A stretch of 64,000 bases of DNA from Curtobacterium sp. 458 (GCF_030406605.1 NZ_CP129104.1:1760789-1824788), one strand, 5' to 3'. Positions 52,123 to 61,012 are shown, counted from the first letter of the stretch. The notes: generated from the letters alone by a model not told the origin. A program made the numbers and translations.

Positions 52123-52869
52123 ATGGCGACCGTCCTCCTCGTCCGGCACGGACGCACCACCGCGAACGCGACCGGCCTGCTCGCCGGACGCACGGCCGGG
52201 GTCCGGCTCGACGAGGTCGGACGGCGCCAGGCCCAGCGCACCGCGGAGCGCATCGCCGCGGTCCCGATCGCCGCCCTCGTCACGAGCCCCCTCGAGCGCT
52301 GCCGTCAGACGGCCCGCGCGATCGCCGACGCCCAGCGCGCCACGCACGGCCATGTGCCCGAGACCACCGTCGAACGAGCGATCACCGAGGCCGACTACGG
52401 CGAGTGGCAGGGCCGGGAGCTCGCCGACCTCGCGGAGGAACCCCTGTGGCGCACCGTCCAGTCGAACCCGAGCGCGGTCGTGTTCCCCGGCGGGGAGTCC
52501 ATGCCGACGATGCAGTCCCGCGCGGTCACGGCCGTCCGGCGCCTCGACGCCGAGGTCGAGCGGCAGCACGGGCCCGGCGCGGTCTGGGTCGCGGTGAGCC
52601 ACGGTGACATCGTGAAGTCCGTGCTCGCCGACGCCTTCGGCATGCACCTCGACCTCTTCCAGCGGATCGCGGTCGGGCCCGCCTCGGTGTCGATCGTCCG
52701 CTACGGGGAGCACCGGCCCGAGGTCGTCGCGACGAACACCGAGTCGGGCGACCTGGCGTGGCTCGCGGCGGCCCCTGCCCCGAGCGGCGACGCGGCCGTC
52801 GGCGGGGGAGCGGGACACGGTTCCGCGGCCGATGCGTCGGACCGGGATCCGGGGACCGCCGCTCCCTGA
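52123..52869 (+). CDS. Histidine phosphatase, MSMEG_4193 family
   Basis: 248 residues. Catalytic VRHGRTTAN at 7-15 (phospho-histidine H9) and the second catalytic His in VAVSHGDIVKS. The C-terminal 30 residues are disordered Gly/Ala-rich. TAGGAT lies 6 nt before the ATG. Followed by the DUF3090 and SCO1664-type genes, it completes a trio that occurs together in many Actinobacteria. The substrate is unknown. Confidence 0.92.
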   Translation: MATVLLVRHGRTTANATGLLAGRTAGVRLDEVGRRQAQRTAERIAAVPIAALVTSPLERCRQTARAIADAQRATHGHVPETTVERAITEADYGEWQGRELADLAEEPLWRTVQSNPSAVVFPGGESMPTMQSRAVTAVRRLDAEVERQHGPGAVWVAVSHGDIVKSVLADAFGMHLDLFQRIAVGPASVSIVRYGEHRPEVVATNTESGDLAWLAAAPAPSGDAAVGGGAGHGSAADASDRDPGTAAP

Positions 52870-52902
52870 ACGAGCGGAGCACGACGCTCCTACAATCCAG
52901 GT

Positions 52903-53430
52903 ATGCCCACCATCGTCCACGGCTTCGACTGGCCGGACCGCATCGTCGTCGGCACGATCGGACGCCCCGGTGAGCGTGCGTTCTACCTGCAGGCGCGGGA
53001 CGGCAAGCGCGTCACGAGCGTCGCCCTCGAGAAGGAGCAGTCGGCGGTCCTCGCCGAGAAGGTCGACGAGCTCCTGGACGAGGTCGCGACGGTCGACGAC
53101 AACCGCTTCAGCGTCCCGGACACCGCGCCGAAGGAGCTCTTCGACGGGGACCCGCTCGACCAGCCCGTCGAGCCGGAGTTCCGCGCCGGTGCCCTGAGCC
53201 TCGGTTTCGACCCCGCCACGGCACAGGTCGTCATCGAGGCCTACCCGATCGACGACGAGGTCGAGATCGTCGCCGAGGAGACCGGCGAGGACGGCGAGGT
53301 CGAGGCGGTCGTCGAGATCCCCGAGCCCGCGGAGCTGTTCCAGGTGAAGATCCCGGTCGGCACCGCCCGCGCCTTCGTCGAGCGCACCCGCGAGGTCGTC
53401 GCCGCCGGACGCCCACCCGGGGTGGCATGA
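52903..53430 (+). CDS. DUF3090 family protein
   Basis: 175 residues, all-beta-looking, beginning MPTIVHGFDWPDRIVVGTIG and containing RAFYLQARDGKRVTSVALEKEQ, typical of DUF3090. No catalytic motif evident; acidic mid-region (EEDGEVEAVVEIPE-like). It is found with the neighbouring phosphatase and kinase-like genes in many Actinobacteria. TACAAT lies 6 nt before the ATG; 4-bp overlap (ATGA) with the next gene. Confidence 0.92.
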   Translation: MPTIVHGFDWPDRIVVGTIGRPGERAFYLQARDGKRVTSVALEKEQSAVLAEKVDELLDEVATVDDNRFSVPDTAPKELFDGDPLDQPVEPEFRAGALSLGFDPATAQVVIEAYPIDDEVEIVAEETGEDGEVEAVVEIPEPAELFQVKIPVGTARAFVERTREVVAAGRPPGVA

Positions 53431-54179
53431 GCGAGGTCACGATCCGCGCCCGGATCCGCGAGGCGTCCAACGCGACCTTCCTCGCCGACCTCGACGGCGA
53501 GGCCGTCGTCTACAAGCCGATCGAGGGCGAGCGCCCCCTGTGGGACTTCCCGGACGGGACGCTCGCCGGCCGGGAGGTCGCGGCGTACCTCGTCTCGGAG
53601 GCGTTCGGCTGGGGCGTCGTCCCGCCGACCTGGCTCGGCGACGGGCCGTTCGGCCCCGGCATGCTCCAGCGCTGGCAGGACGTCGACCCGGAGCAGGACG
53701 CGGTCGACATCGTCGCGCCGGACGTCGCCGAGGCGCCGGGGTCCCCGTGGCTGCCCGTCCTCGAGGCGATCGACGAGCACGAGCAGCCCGTGACGCTCGT
53801 GCACGAGGACTCCGAGCAGCTCCGACGCATGGCGGTGTTCGACGTCGTCGTGAACAACGCCGACCGCAAGGGCGGGCACGTGCTCGCGATGCCGGACGGC
53901 CACCGGTACGGCGTCGACCACGGCCTCACCTTCCACGTCGAGCACAAGCTCCGCACGGTGCTGTGGGGCTGGATCGGCGAACCCCTGACCCCCGACGAAC
54001 TCGAGGGCATCGACCGGGTGTCCGCCGCGTTGAGCGGCGACCTCGGTCGTGCGCTGCGGGAACACCTCACGGGGCAGGAGGTCGACACGATCGCGGCGCG
54101 GTGCGCTGCGCTCCGCGCCGTCGGGATCTTCCCGCCGCCGCCCGGCCACGGCTCGGCCGTGCCCTGGCCACTGTTCTGA
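53427..54179 (+). CDS. SCO1664-family PI3/4-kinase-like protein
   Basis: 250 residues. Kinase-fold motifs: Lys in AVVYKPIEGERPLWDF (about 31-46), catalytic-loop-like VVNNADRKGGHVL (about 145-157), and metal-binding GVDHGLTFH. It resembles the kinase-like third member of the actinobacterial trio, distantly related to PI3/4 kinases and HipA. A kinase-like and a phosphatase-like protein in one unit suggests a phosphorylation cycle, but no substrate is known. Confidence 0.9.
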   Translation: MSEVTIRARIREASNATFLADLDGEAVVYKPIEGERPLWDFPDGTLAGREVAAYLVSEAFGWGVVPPTWLGDGPFGPGMLQRWQDVDPEQDAVDIVAPDVAEAPGSPWLPVLEAIDEHEQPVTLVHEDSEQLRRMAVFDVVVNNADRKGGHVLAMPDGHRYGVDHGLTFHVEHKLRTVLWGWIGEPLTPDELEGIDRVSAALSGDLGRALREHLTGQEVDTIAARCAALRAVGIFPPPPGHGSAVPWPLF

Positions 54180-54248
54180 GCCGATCCCGCCCGACCGGGC
54201 CGGCCTGGCTCGATCGTGCCGTCGCGCTCCGACGCAGCGTGAGCGGGT

Positions 54249-54296
54249 GACGGCCTGGAGGCCCGTGGCGGCGCCGTCACGGGCCTCCAGGCCGTC
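54249..54296. repeat. Family-1 palindrome, copy 6
   Basis: 48 bp, the longest copy: 24-nt arms with one mismatched pair, outer ends GACGGCCTGGAGGCCCGTGG and the complement ending CTCCAGGCCGTC. It lies between the convergent kinase-like and VWA genes. Confidence 0.9.
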
Positions 54297-54308
54297 AGGT
54301 GGGCGGGC

Positions 54309-56366
54309 TCAGAACGACCAGTCGTCGCGGCCGTACCCGCCGAAGAGGCCGCCGCCGAAGGCGCTGCCGCCGTACGCGCCACCGCCGCGTCGCGAACCGA
54401 GGTAGGAACCGACCACGGCGACGCCGAGGTCGTCGTTCTCCGGCGCCACGACCGTGCCGTCCACCCGCTTCGCCATCGCGTCGATGAACCGGGCGAGCCC
54501 CGGGTCGTCGCCGAGTCGGAAGAAGGTGGTCTGGGCGCCGAGCCGTCCGGCGTTCTCGAGCTCGCGGACGGAGAGCGCGACCGTGATCGGGTCGGGCGGG
54601 TAGTTGAACCAGACCTGCCCGTTCGGCTCCAGGTGCGACGTGGGCTCGCCGTCGGTGACGATCAGCAGCACCGGCTGTGCGGTCGGGTGCTTCCGGAAGT
54701 GCCGGTTCGCGAGGAGCAGCGCGTGGTGCAGGTTCGTGCCCTTGTCCCACATCGCGTCGAGTCCGACGAGCTGATCGATGTCCATCACCTCGGCCTCGCG
54801 GCCGAACGCGATCAGCTGCAGGTCGTCGCCGCGGAACCGGGTGGACACGAGGGTGTGCAGGGCGAGGGCGGTGCGCTTCATCGGCACCCAGCGGTCCTCC
54901 ATCGCCATCGAGAAGGAGGTGTCGACGAGCAGCGCCACGCAGGCCTGCGTCCGGGCCTCGGTCTCCTGCACCTCGACGTCGTCGATCTCCAGCCGCACGC
55001 CGGGACCGGAGCGTCCGGCCGCCGCGGTGCGCACGAGGGCGTTCGTGATCGAGCGCGTGACGTCCCACGGCTCGGTGTCGCCGTACTCCCACGGGCGGGT
55101 GGCCCCGGACGGCTCACCGGACGCGCCGGAGCGGCGGAGGTCGCGCGCGCCCTGACGGCCGGACATCCGCTCGGCGACGTCCTTGAGGAGGCTCTTCCCG
55201 AGCTGCCGCATCGCCTTCGGGGTGAGTTGCAGCTGCCCGTCCGAACCGCGTCGGACGGTGCCCGAGTTGCGGAGGGCCTTCTCGAGCTGCTGCAGCGTCC
55301 GGGCGTCGACGGCCGCCTCGTCGCCGAGCTGCCGCGAGAGCGCGTCGAGGTCGAGGTCGTCGAGGTCCGAGCCGGGCCCGGTCTGCGCGAGCTGCTCGGC
55401 GAGTGCGTCGAGGTCGGCGATGTCCTGGAAGACCCCGGTGCCGTCGCCGAGCCCGAGCCCCTGGTCGCCGTCCATCCGCTCGGACCCGCCCCAGTCCTCA
55501 CCGGGGCGGAGAGCGCGGAGGTTGCCGTCGAGCTGGCCCAGCTGCCCCATGAGGTCGGGGGAGCCGAAAGCCTGCTGGGCCAGGGCGTCGAGCTCGTCCC
55601 GCTGCTCCTGGGTCATCGAGTTGCGCATCCGCTGGGCGGCCGCGGCACGGGCGGCGAGGTCGTCGAGGAGCTCGTCGACGTCCTTCGGGTTCGACGGGAA
55701 GTGCTGTCCGTGCTTCGCCATGAAGTCGTCGAACTGCTCCTGCGTGTCCGTCCCGGCGCGGTGCGACTCCAGCAGTTCGTTGAGGTCGCGCATCATCTCC
55801 GAGACGGCGGCGCGGTCCTCGTCGGTGGCGTTCTCGAGCGCCTGCTTCATCCCCGCGAAGCGCTGGTCGAGGACCTCGCGGCCGAGGAGGTCCTTGATCT
55901 CCTCGTACTTCTGGCGTGCGGTCGGGCTCGTCCAGTCGTACCCGCCGAGCTCCTGCACGGCTGCGGCGGGCGACGGCGGGAGGCTGTCGAGCTGCATCTC
56001 GGCGAGGGCGCGGTCGCCGTCGTCGATGTCGACGTTGCGGGCCAGTTCGCCGCGTTCGGCGAGCACGGCCTCGTCGAGGAGCTGCTTCACCTGCTGCAGC
56101 GTGCCGTCGAGGTTGTTCCGGCTCGTGAGGTCACGGCGCCGTTCGGCCACGCGACGCATGAGGTCGTCGAGGCCTCGCTGTGTCCGACCGCCGCGGCGCA
56201 GGAACTCCCGCAGCGCACGCTCGGGCGAGGTGCCGCCCATGACGTCCTCGCCGATGGCGTCGAGCGCCTCGGACAGGTCGACCGGTGGGGCGAGCGGGTC
56301 CGGGCCGCCCTCGTACCTCCCGTAGCGGGCGTCCCGGGTGAGGCGGCGGTTCTGGCGGCTAGCCAT
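54309..56366 (-). CDS. von Willebrand factor A-domain protein partnering MoxR
   Basis: 685 residues. The N-terminal 470 are helical and charged, rich in Gln/Asp/Leu. The C-terminal VWA domain has the MIDAS motif DTSFSMA at about residue 480 and TDGEPTSH further on; the tail is glycine-rich (GGGAYGGSAFGGG). VWA proteins beside MoxR ATPases recruit substrates for metal insertion or complex assembly. Start ATG overlaps the MoxR stop by 8 bp. Confidence 0.88.
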   Translation of the reverse strand: MASRQNRRLTRDARYGRYEGGPDPLAPPVDLSEALDAIGEDVMGGTSPERALREFLRRGGRTQRGLDDLMRRVAERRRDLTSRNNLDGTLQQVKQLLDEAVLAERGELARNVDIDDGDRALAEMQLDSLPPSPAAAVQELGGYDWTSPTARQKYEEIKDLLGREVLDQRFAGMKQALENATDEDRAAVSEMMRDLNELLESHRAGTDTQEQFDDFMAKHGQHFPSNPKDVDELLDDLAARAAAAQRMRNSMTQEQRDELDALAQQAFGSPDLMGQLGQLDGNLRALRPGEDWGGSERMDGDQGLGLGDGTGVFQDIADLDALAEQLAQTGPGSDLDDLDLDALSRQLGDEAAVDARTLQQLEKALRNSGTVRRGSDGQLQLTPKAMRQLGKSLLKDVAERMSGRQGARDLRRSGASGEPSGATRPWEYGDTEPWDVTRSITNALVRTAAAGRSGPGVRLEIDDVEVQETEARTQACVALLVDTSFSMAMEDRWVPMKRTALALHTLVSTRFRGDDLQLIAFGREAEVMDIDQLVGLDAMWDKGTNLHHALLLANRHFRKHPTAQPVLLIVTDGEPTSHLEPNGQVWFNYPPDPITVALSVRELENAGRLGAQTTFFRLGDDPGLARFIDAMAKRVDGTVVAPENDDLGVAVVGSYLGSRRGGGAYGGSAFGGGLFGGYGRDDWSF

Positions 56367-57744
56367 AGACGGCCTCGCCCCCTCCCGACTCCTTGCTGAT
56401 CTTCCTGGCGAGGAAGAGCCCCTCGAGCGCGAGCTCGATCGCACCGGCCCGTTCCCCGTCGTCGTTCGCCCCGAGCCGCTCGCACACCTGGTCGTACACG
56501 TCGGACTCCCCGATGGACGGCAGCCCCTCGAGGAAGTCGCGCGCGCTGACCTGCTCGCCGGTCGTGACCATCGTGCCGCCGTCGAGGGCCTCGACCAGGA
56601 CGCCGAAGTCGATGCCGCGGAAGCGCTCGCGGACCGTCTCGGCCGTGGCGGTGCGGAGCAGGTGTTCGAGGACCTCGTCGGCGCGGTCTTCTTCACCGTT
56701 CTCGAACTCGATCTTGCCGCCGAGGACGTCGACGGCGGTCTCGAGGTCGATCGGGCGGGCGACCGGGTGCTCCTCGCCCTGGCGCGCCGCTCGGTGCACG
56801 GCAGCCGCGGAGACCGTCTCGGCCCCGGCGATCGCGAACCGGGCGCTGACACCGCTGCGCTGGTCGACCGCGCTCGACTGCCGGAGTGCCCGGGTGAACC
56901 TCGCGAGGATCTCGATGAGCGCGTCGGGCACGTCGGCCGTGATCGCGGCCTCCTGCTTGATGACGGCGATCTCGTCCGCGAGCTCGATCGGGTAGTGCGT
57001 GCGGATCTCGGCGCCGAAGCGGTCCTTCAGCGGGGTGATGATCCGGCCGCGGTTCGTGTAGTCCTCGGGGTTGGCGCTCGCCACGACGAGCACGTCGAGC
57101 GGCAGTCGCAGGACGTAGCCGCGGATCTGGACGTCGCGCTCCTCCATCACGTTGAGCATCGCGACCTGGATGCGCTCGGCGAGGTCGGGCAGCTCGTTGA
57201 TCGCGACGATGCCGCGGTGTCCGCGCGGGACCAGGCCGAAGTGGATCGTCTCGGGGTCGCCGAGGCTGCGACCCTCCGCCACCTTCATGGGGTCGACGTC
57301 GCCGATGAGGTCGGCCACGCTCGTGTCCGGCGTCGCGAGCTTCTCGACGTAGCGGTCGTCACGGTGCCGCCACTCGATCGGCATCGCGTCGCCGAGGTCG
57401 GCCGCCCGCGAGGTGCTGGCCGTCGTGATCGGCTCGAACGGGTGCTCACCGAGCTCGGAACCGGCGATCACCGGCGTCCACTCGTCGAGCAGCCCCTGCA
57501 GGGTGCGGAGCAGTCGGGTCTTGCCCTGGCCGCGCTCGCCGAGCAGGACGACGTCGTGCCCGGCGATGAGGGCGCGTTCGAGCTGCGGGATCACGGTGGT
57601 CTCGAAGCCGTGCAGGCCGGGCCACGGGTCGCGGCCCTCACGGAGGGCCTGGAGGAGGTTGTCGCGGATCTCGGCGCGGACCGACTTCTGGACGTGACCA
57701 GAAGCGCGGAGCTCGCCGACCGTACGGATGTCAGGTCGGGTCAC
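56359..57744 (-). CDS. MoxR-family AAA+ ATPase
   Basis: 461 residues. Walker A GERGQGKT at 69-76; the Walker B position reads IVAINELPD, with Asn instead of the usual Asp before Glu; sensor 1 is VVASANPEDYTNRGRI and an arginine-finger-like segment follows (PLKDRFGAEIR). Longer than typical MoxR (about 330), with a C-terminal helical extension. TAACGT lies 7 nt before the GTG. Together with the VWA gene it forms a chaperone-type operon of unknown target. Confidence 0.9.
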   Translation of the reverse strand: MTRPDIRTVGELRASGHVQKSVRAEIRDNLLQALREGRDPWPGLHGFETTVIPQLERALIAGHDVVLLGERGQGKTRLLRTLQGLLDEWTPVIAGSELGEHPFEPITTASTSRAADLGDAMPIEWRHRDDRYVEKLATPDTSVADLIGDVDPMKVAEGRSLGDPETIHFGLVPRGHRGIVAINELPDLAERIQVAMLNVMEERDVQIRGYVLRLPLDVLVVASANPEDYTNRGRIITPLKDRFGAEIRTHYPIELADEIAVIKQEAAITADVPDALIEILARFTRALRQSSAVDQRSGVSARFAIAGAETVSAAAVHRAARQGEEHPVARPIDLETAVDVLGGKIEFENGEEDRADEVLEHLLRTATAETVRERFRGIDFGVLVEALDGGTMVTTGEQVSARDFLEGLPSIGESDVYDQVCERLGANDDGERAGAIELALEGLFLARKISKESGGGEAVYG

Positions 57745-58059
57745 GTCGCCGACGTTACGCCGCGCCTCCGACACGCACCACCGGCGGTCTCGGGGCGACC
57801 AGCAAGCGGTCGGGCCCACGCCGCCGGTTCCGGGGCGACGCGCCAGCGGCGGACCGGCCGTGCCGGTGGGGAGAGGCGCGTGGCGGCGCCGCATCGCGCC
57901 TCCAGGCCGCTTGTGGGTTGTCATTGCACTTGCGATGATTGTGACTTCGGCGCCGGAGCCGGGTTCGAGTAGGGGGATCCGGCTCCGCGCCGGTCCTGCT
58001 GGACGCGTCGTCGCCGACCTGCGAACCACCTGCGCGTTCCCGGCGTAGGTTCTCCATCC
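57745..58059. other. Intergenic region between moxR and an MFS gene
   Basis: 315 bp. It holds two imperfect copies of a GCCGGTTCCGGGGCGAC-like unit at about 57780 and 57820, a family-1 repeat, and a less GC-rich stretch (57910-57950) that may hold a promoter (TTGTGG, 17 nt, GATGAT). TAGGTT (58046-58051) ends 8 nt before the MFS GTG. No gene. Confidence 0.6.
57868..57910. repeat. Family-1 palindrome, copy 7 (degenerate)
   Basis: Imperfect arms: GAGAGGCGCGTGGCGGC and GCCGCATCGCGCCTCCAGGC, with several mismatches. Lies between divergent moxR and MFS genes. Confidence 0.7.
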
Positions 58060-59505
58060 GTGAGCAGCACAGTCAAGAGTCTTGTACCGGCCCGGATGGA
58101 CCGGCTGCCGTGGACGCGGTTCCACTGGAGCGTCGTCGTGGGTCTCGGGGTCTCCTGGGTCCTCGACGGTCTGGAGATCCAGATCGTCTCGAACGCGGGC
58201 TTCCAGGCTGATCTCGGTCTGTCGACCCAGCAGGTGACCCTCCTGGGGACGATCTACCTGTTCGGACAGGTGATCGGGGCGCTGGTGTTCGGCCGGCTGT
58301 CCGACAAACTCGGCCGGCGGAAGCTCTTCATCCTGACGCTGGCGATCTACCTCGTCGGGTCGGGCATCGCCGGTCTCGCGCAGGACTTCTGGTTCCTGGC
58401 GGTGTTCCGCTTCGTCGCGGGTCTCGGCATCGGCGGCGAGTACGCGGCGATCAACTCGGCCATCGACGAGCTGATCCCGTCGAAGTACCGCGGGCACGTC
58501 GACATCGCCATCAACGGCACGTACTGGGGCGGAGCGGCGCTCGGAGCGTTCGCGAACATCTACCTGCTCGACACCGCGCACTTCGCCGAGAACATCGGTT
58601 GGCGCATCGGCTTCTTCCTCGGCCCGGTGCTCGGCATCGCGATCATCTTCCTCCGGCGGCACATCCCGGAGAGTCCCCGCTGGATGATGACCCACGGCAA
58701 GGAGGAGGAGGCCGAACGGACGGTCTCGGAGATCGAGGCGTCCGTCGAACGCTCCACCGGGCAGAAGCTGCCGGACGTCGACCCCTCGAAGGCCCTGACG
58801 GTGACGCCGCTCGACAACGTCCGGTTCAGCACCATCGTGAAGGTGCTGTTCCGGCAGTACCCGAAGCGGACGCTCGTCGGCGCGACGATGATGATCACGC
58901 AGGCGTTCCTCTACAACGCGATCTTCTTCACGTACGCGCTCGTCCTGACGAACTTCTTCGGGCTGAAGACCGCGCAGACGTCGGTGTACTTCTTCCCGTT
59001 CGCGGTCGGGAACCTGCTCGGCCCGCTCATCCTCGGTCGGTTCTTCGACACCTGGGGTCGGCGGCAGATGATCTTCCTGACGTACCTCGTGTCCGGTCTC
59101 GTGCTGGCGACCTCGGCGTTCCTGTTCCGCGCCGACGCGATCAGCGCCGGCGTCCAGGTCGCCTTCTGGTGCGTCTCCTTCTTCTTCGCCTCGGCCGGGG
59201 CGTCGAGCGCCTACCTGACGGTGTCGGAGATCTTCCCGCTCGAACTGCGGTCCCAGGCGATCTCGTACTTCTTCGCCCTCGCACAGATCTTCGGCGCGAT
59301 CGCACCCGCGATCTACGGTGCGTTCATCGGGGACGGGACCTCGCGCGAACCGCTCTTCTGGGGCTACCTACTCGGTTCTGCGGTGATGATCGCCGGCGGT
59401 GTCATCGCGCTGATCTTCGGCGTGGACTCGGCCCGGAAGGGGCTCGAGGACATCACGCAGCCACTGTCCGTCCTCACCGGGCAGGAGGAACCCGCGAAGC
59501 GCTAG
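58060..59505 (+). CDS. MFS transporter, sugar-porter/AAHS-like
   Basis: 481 residues, 12 helices. VVGLGVSWVLDGLEIQIVS (TM1) and GRLSDKLGRRKLFI (the MFS A-motif loop) are followed by the loop-4 motif RFVAGLGIGGEYAAIN and the second-half GRFFDTWGRRQMIF. Asp in TM1 and Glu in TM4 resemble AAHS-type aromatic-acid and sugar porters, which use H+ symport. TAGGTT ends 8 nt before the GTG. A GntR regulator follows and may control it. Confidence 0.87.
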   Translation: MSSTVKSLVPARMDRLPWTRFHWSVVVGLGVSWVLDGLEIQIVSNAGFQADLGLSTQQVTLLGTIYLFGQVIGALVFGRLSDKLGRRKLFILTLAIYLVGSGIAGLAQDFWFLAVFRFVAGLGIGGEYAAINSAIDELIPSKYRGHVDIAINGTYWGGAALGAFANIYLLDTAHFAENIGWRIGFFLGPVLGIAIIFLRRHIPESPRWMMTHGKEEEAERTVSEIEASVERSTGQKLPDVDPSKALTVTPLDNVRFSTIVKVLFRQYPKRTLVGATMMITQAFLYNAIFFTYALVLTNFFGLKTAQTSVYFFPFAVGNLLGPLILGRFFDTWGRRQMIFLTYLVSGLVLATSAFLFRADAISAGVQVAFWCVSFFFASAGASSAYLTVSEIFPLELRSQAISYFFALAQIFGAIAPAIYGAFIGDGTSREPLFWGYLLGSAVMIAGGVIALIFGVDSARKGLEDITQPLSVLTGQEEPAKR

Positions 59506-59603
59506 TGGAATTCTGGATGCAGAGTGTTCAGCGTTCAGACGGTGCCCGTGCCACGCTCCTCGGCATGGCACTCCTCCACAACACGACCGATGCGCTGACG
59601 ATC

Positions 59604-59643
59604 CACGACGGCCGCCGTCCCGACCAGGACGGTGGCCGTCGTG
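59604..59643 (+). terminator. Stem-loop upstream of the GntR gene
   Basis: 17-nt arms (CACGACGGCCGCCGTCC and its near complement GGACGGTGGCCGTCGTG, one mismatch) around 6 nt. No T-tract follows. It may end the MFS transcript or control the GntR gene; it overlaps alternative GTG starts of the latter. Confidence 0.5.
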
Positions 59644-59658
59644 CGTGACCCTGGCGGT

Positions 59659-60339
59659 GTGGAACGCAGACCAGACCGCCGTCGCATCCGGAAGCCCGAC
59701 GAGCTCGCCGTCCGCCGCAGTCTGCTGCGCGACGCCGCGTTCACGATCCTGCTCGAGAACGTGTTGCTCGGCGTCTACCGCCGTGGTGAGCGGCTGCGAC
59801 TCGAGCAGATCGCGGACGACCTGCAGGTCTCGCGGACACCCGTGCGTGAGGCGCTCACCCCGCTCGAATCGCTCCGCCTGGTGTCGGTGCAGCGGTACGT
59901 GGGTGTCGTCATCGCGAACTGGACCGTCGGGGAGATGTGCGAACGACTGCGGATCGCGCGGTCCATGCTCGTCGAACCCCTCGGCGGGAGCGTGGGCGTC
60001 TCCGACCGGTTCGACCGTCGACTCATCGCGGAGTGTCGGACCGAGGCCGGGTGCTTCGTCGAACTCGGGGCGTGGGTGCTCCGGCGATCGGGGGCTTCCG
60101 TGAGCGCGGACTGGCTGGAGTCGCAGTTCGCGGTGCTCGACGTCTTCTTCACGGACGACGTCTGCCTGGCGAACGGCATCGACGCCGCTGTGGACCGCCG
60201 GTACCGCGTGGAGCTGCTCGAGCGGGCTCGGTCGGCGGCGGAGCGTGATGCCGTCACGGCGTGCACGGAGGCGCTGGTCGAGCTCGCGGACGCGCTGATC
60301 GGGATGCCCGAGCGGTTCGGGGTGGCGCTGTCGGCGTGA
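59659..60339 (+). CDS. GntR-family transcriptional regulator (FadR/VanR type)
   Basis: 226 residues. N-terminal winged helix: GVYRRGERLRLEQIADDLQVSRTPVREALTPLESLRLV (about 40-77 in pieces), then an all-helical FCD-like effector domain. I chose the GTG at 59659 because GACCCT lies 6 nt before it and the earlier GTGs lie inside a strong stem-loop; starts at 59632 or 59641 would add 9 or 6 residues. It follows an MFS transporter gene and may respond to that transporter's substrate. Confidence 0.85.
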   Translation: MERRPDRRRIRKPDELAVRRSLLRDAAFTILLENVLLGVYRRGERLRLEQIADDLQVSRTPVREALTPLESLRLVSVQRYVGVVIANWTVGEMCERLRIARSMLVEPLGGSVGVSDRFDRRLIAECRTEAGCFVELGAWVLRRSGASVSADWLESQFAVLDVFFTDDVCLANGIDAAVDRRYRVELLERARSAAERDAVTACTEALVELADALIGMPERFGVALSA

Positions 60340-60680
60340 ACCTGCTGCCGGCCGAGGACCGCGGGCGACCTGAACGGGGACGCGGCGCTGGGCCGCGCCC
60401 CCGTCGAGTCGCTCCCTCCGGCGGACGCATCGCTATCGGGCGCGCGGATCCAGAAGCCGGGGGAGCGACGTCGGGTGCTGTGTCGCGACTACGGAGCGGA
60501 ACTCCGGAACGTGATCGCCGCGTCTCGATGATGCTATGCACCGGGGTACGTCGCGACAACCCCTCGGTGTCCCCACTTCGGGGGACCGACTGTCGCTCGC
60601 GGCGCGCGCGGCCGTCGTGGTCCGGGTCGAGAGCGGGCTCGTCCTCCTGTATGGTGGGGGCAGCGCTCGTGAGGGCGCTT
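60340..60680. other. Gene-free region before tRNA-Ser(GCU)
   Basis: 341 bp with no convincing gene on either strand. A small hairpin (GTCCCC-ACTTC-GGGGGAC) lies near 60568-60586. TATGGT at 60650-60655 is a likely -10 for the tRNA, giving a leader of about 20 nt. Confidence 0.6.
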
Positions 60681-60770
60681 GGAGACGTCGCATAGTCAGG
60701 CCGAGTGCACCACCCTGCTAAGGTGGAGTCCCCTTTGAGGGGACCGAGGGTTCAAATCCCTCCGTCTCCG
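60681..60770 (+). tRNA. tRNA-Ser (anticodon GCU)
   Basis: Acceptor GGAGACG pairs with CGTCTCC; anticodon arm CCACC/GGTGG with loop CTGCTAA gives GCU. Long variable arm (GTCCCCTTTGAGGGGAC) is a class II feature. T-loop GGTTCAAATCC. The 3' CCA is not encoded. An intrinsic-type hairpin follows at once. Confidence 0.97.
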
Positions 60771-60779
60771 CACTCGAGG

Positions 60780-60815
60780 AGAGCCCCGGTCCGTCGGACC
60801 GGGGCTCTCGTCGTT
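60780..60815 (+). terminator. Intrinsic-type terminator of tRNA-Ser(GCU)
   Basis: Perfect 13-nt arms AGAGCCCCGGTCC and GGACCGGGGCTCT around GTC, followed by CGTCGTT. The T content is low, as is common in high-GC organisms. Confidence 0.75.
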
Positions 60816-60870
60816 CCCGGGTTTGCCGCCGTGCGCTGCCGCCGCCGTGCGTCGTCGCTCTGCATCGCGA

Positions 60871-60966
60871 AAGCGACGTCGAACCACCGCCGCACGTCGG
60901 TTCGATGTCGCTTTGCATCGCGAAAGCGACGTCGAACCACCGCCGCACGTCGGTTCGATGTCGCTT
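60871..60966. repeat. Family-2 palindromes, copies 2 and 3 in tandem
   Basis: Two 43-bp copies (60871-60913 and 60924-60966), period 53 bp; arms AAGCGACGTCGAACC and GGTTCGATGTCGCTT around an identical 13-nt loop, then a further half-site at 60971. Between tRNA-Ser and the convergent MFS gene; the 242-bp gap holds no gene. Confidence 0.9.
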
Positions 60967-61012
60967 TCGCGGTTCGACGCCGGGCGCCTGACCCTCGCCG
61001 CCCGCCCCGTCG

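Noticed and set aside
60536-60721. Small 61-codon plus-strand frame before tRNA-Ser(GCU)
   Set aside because: It runs into the tRNA, has no start signal and no family match.
60871-60966. Possible CRISPR
   Set aside because: Only two units; unit and spacer are the same in both copies, and the repeats are full palindromes also found singly at 28957. No cas genes are present.
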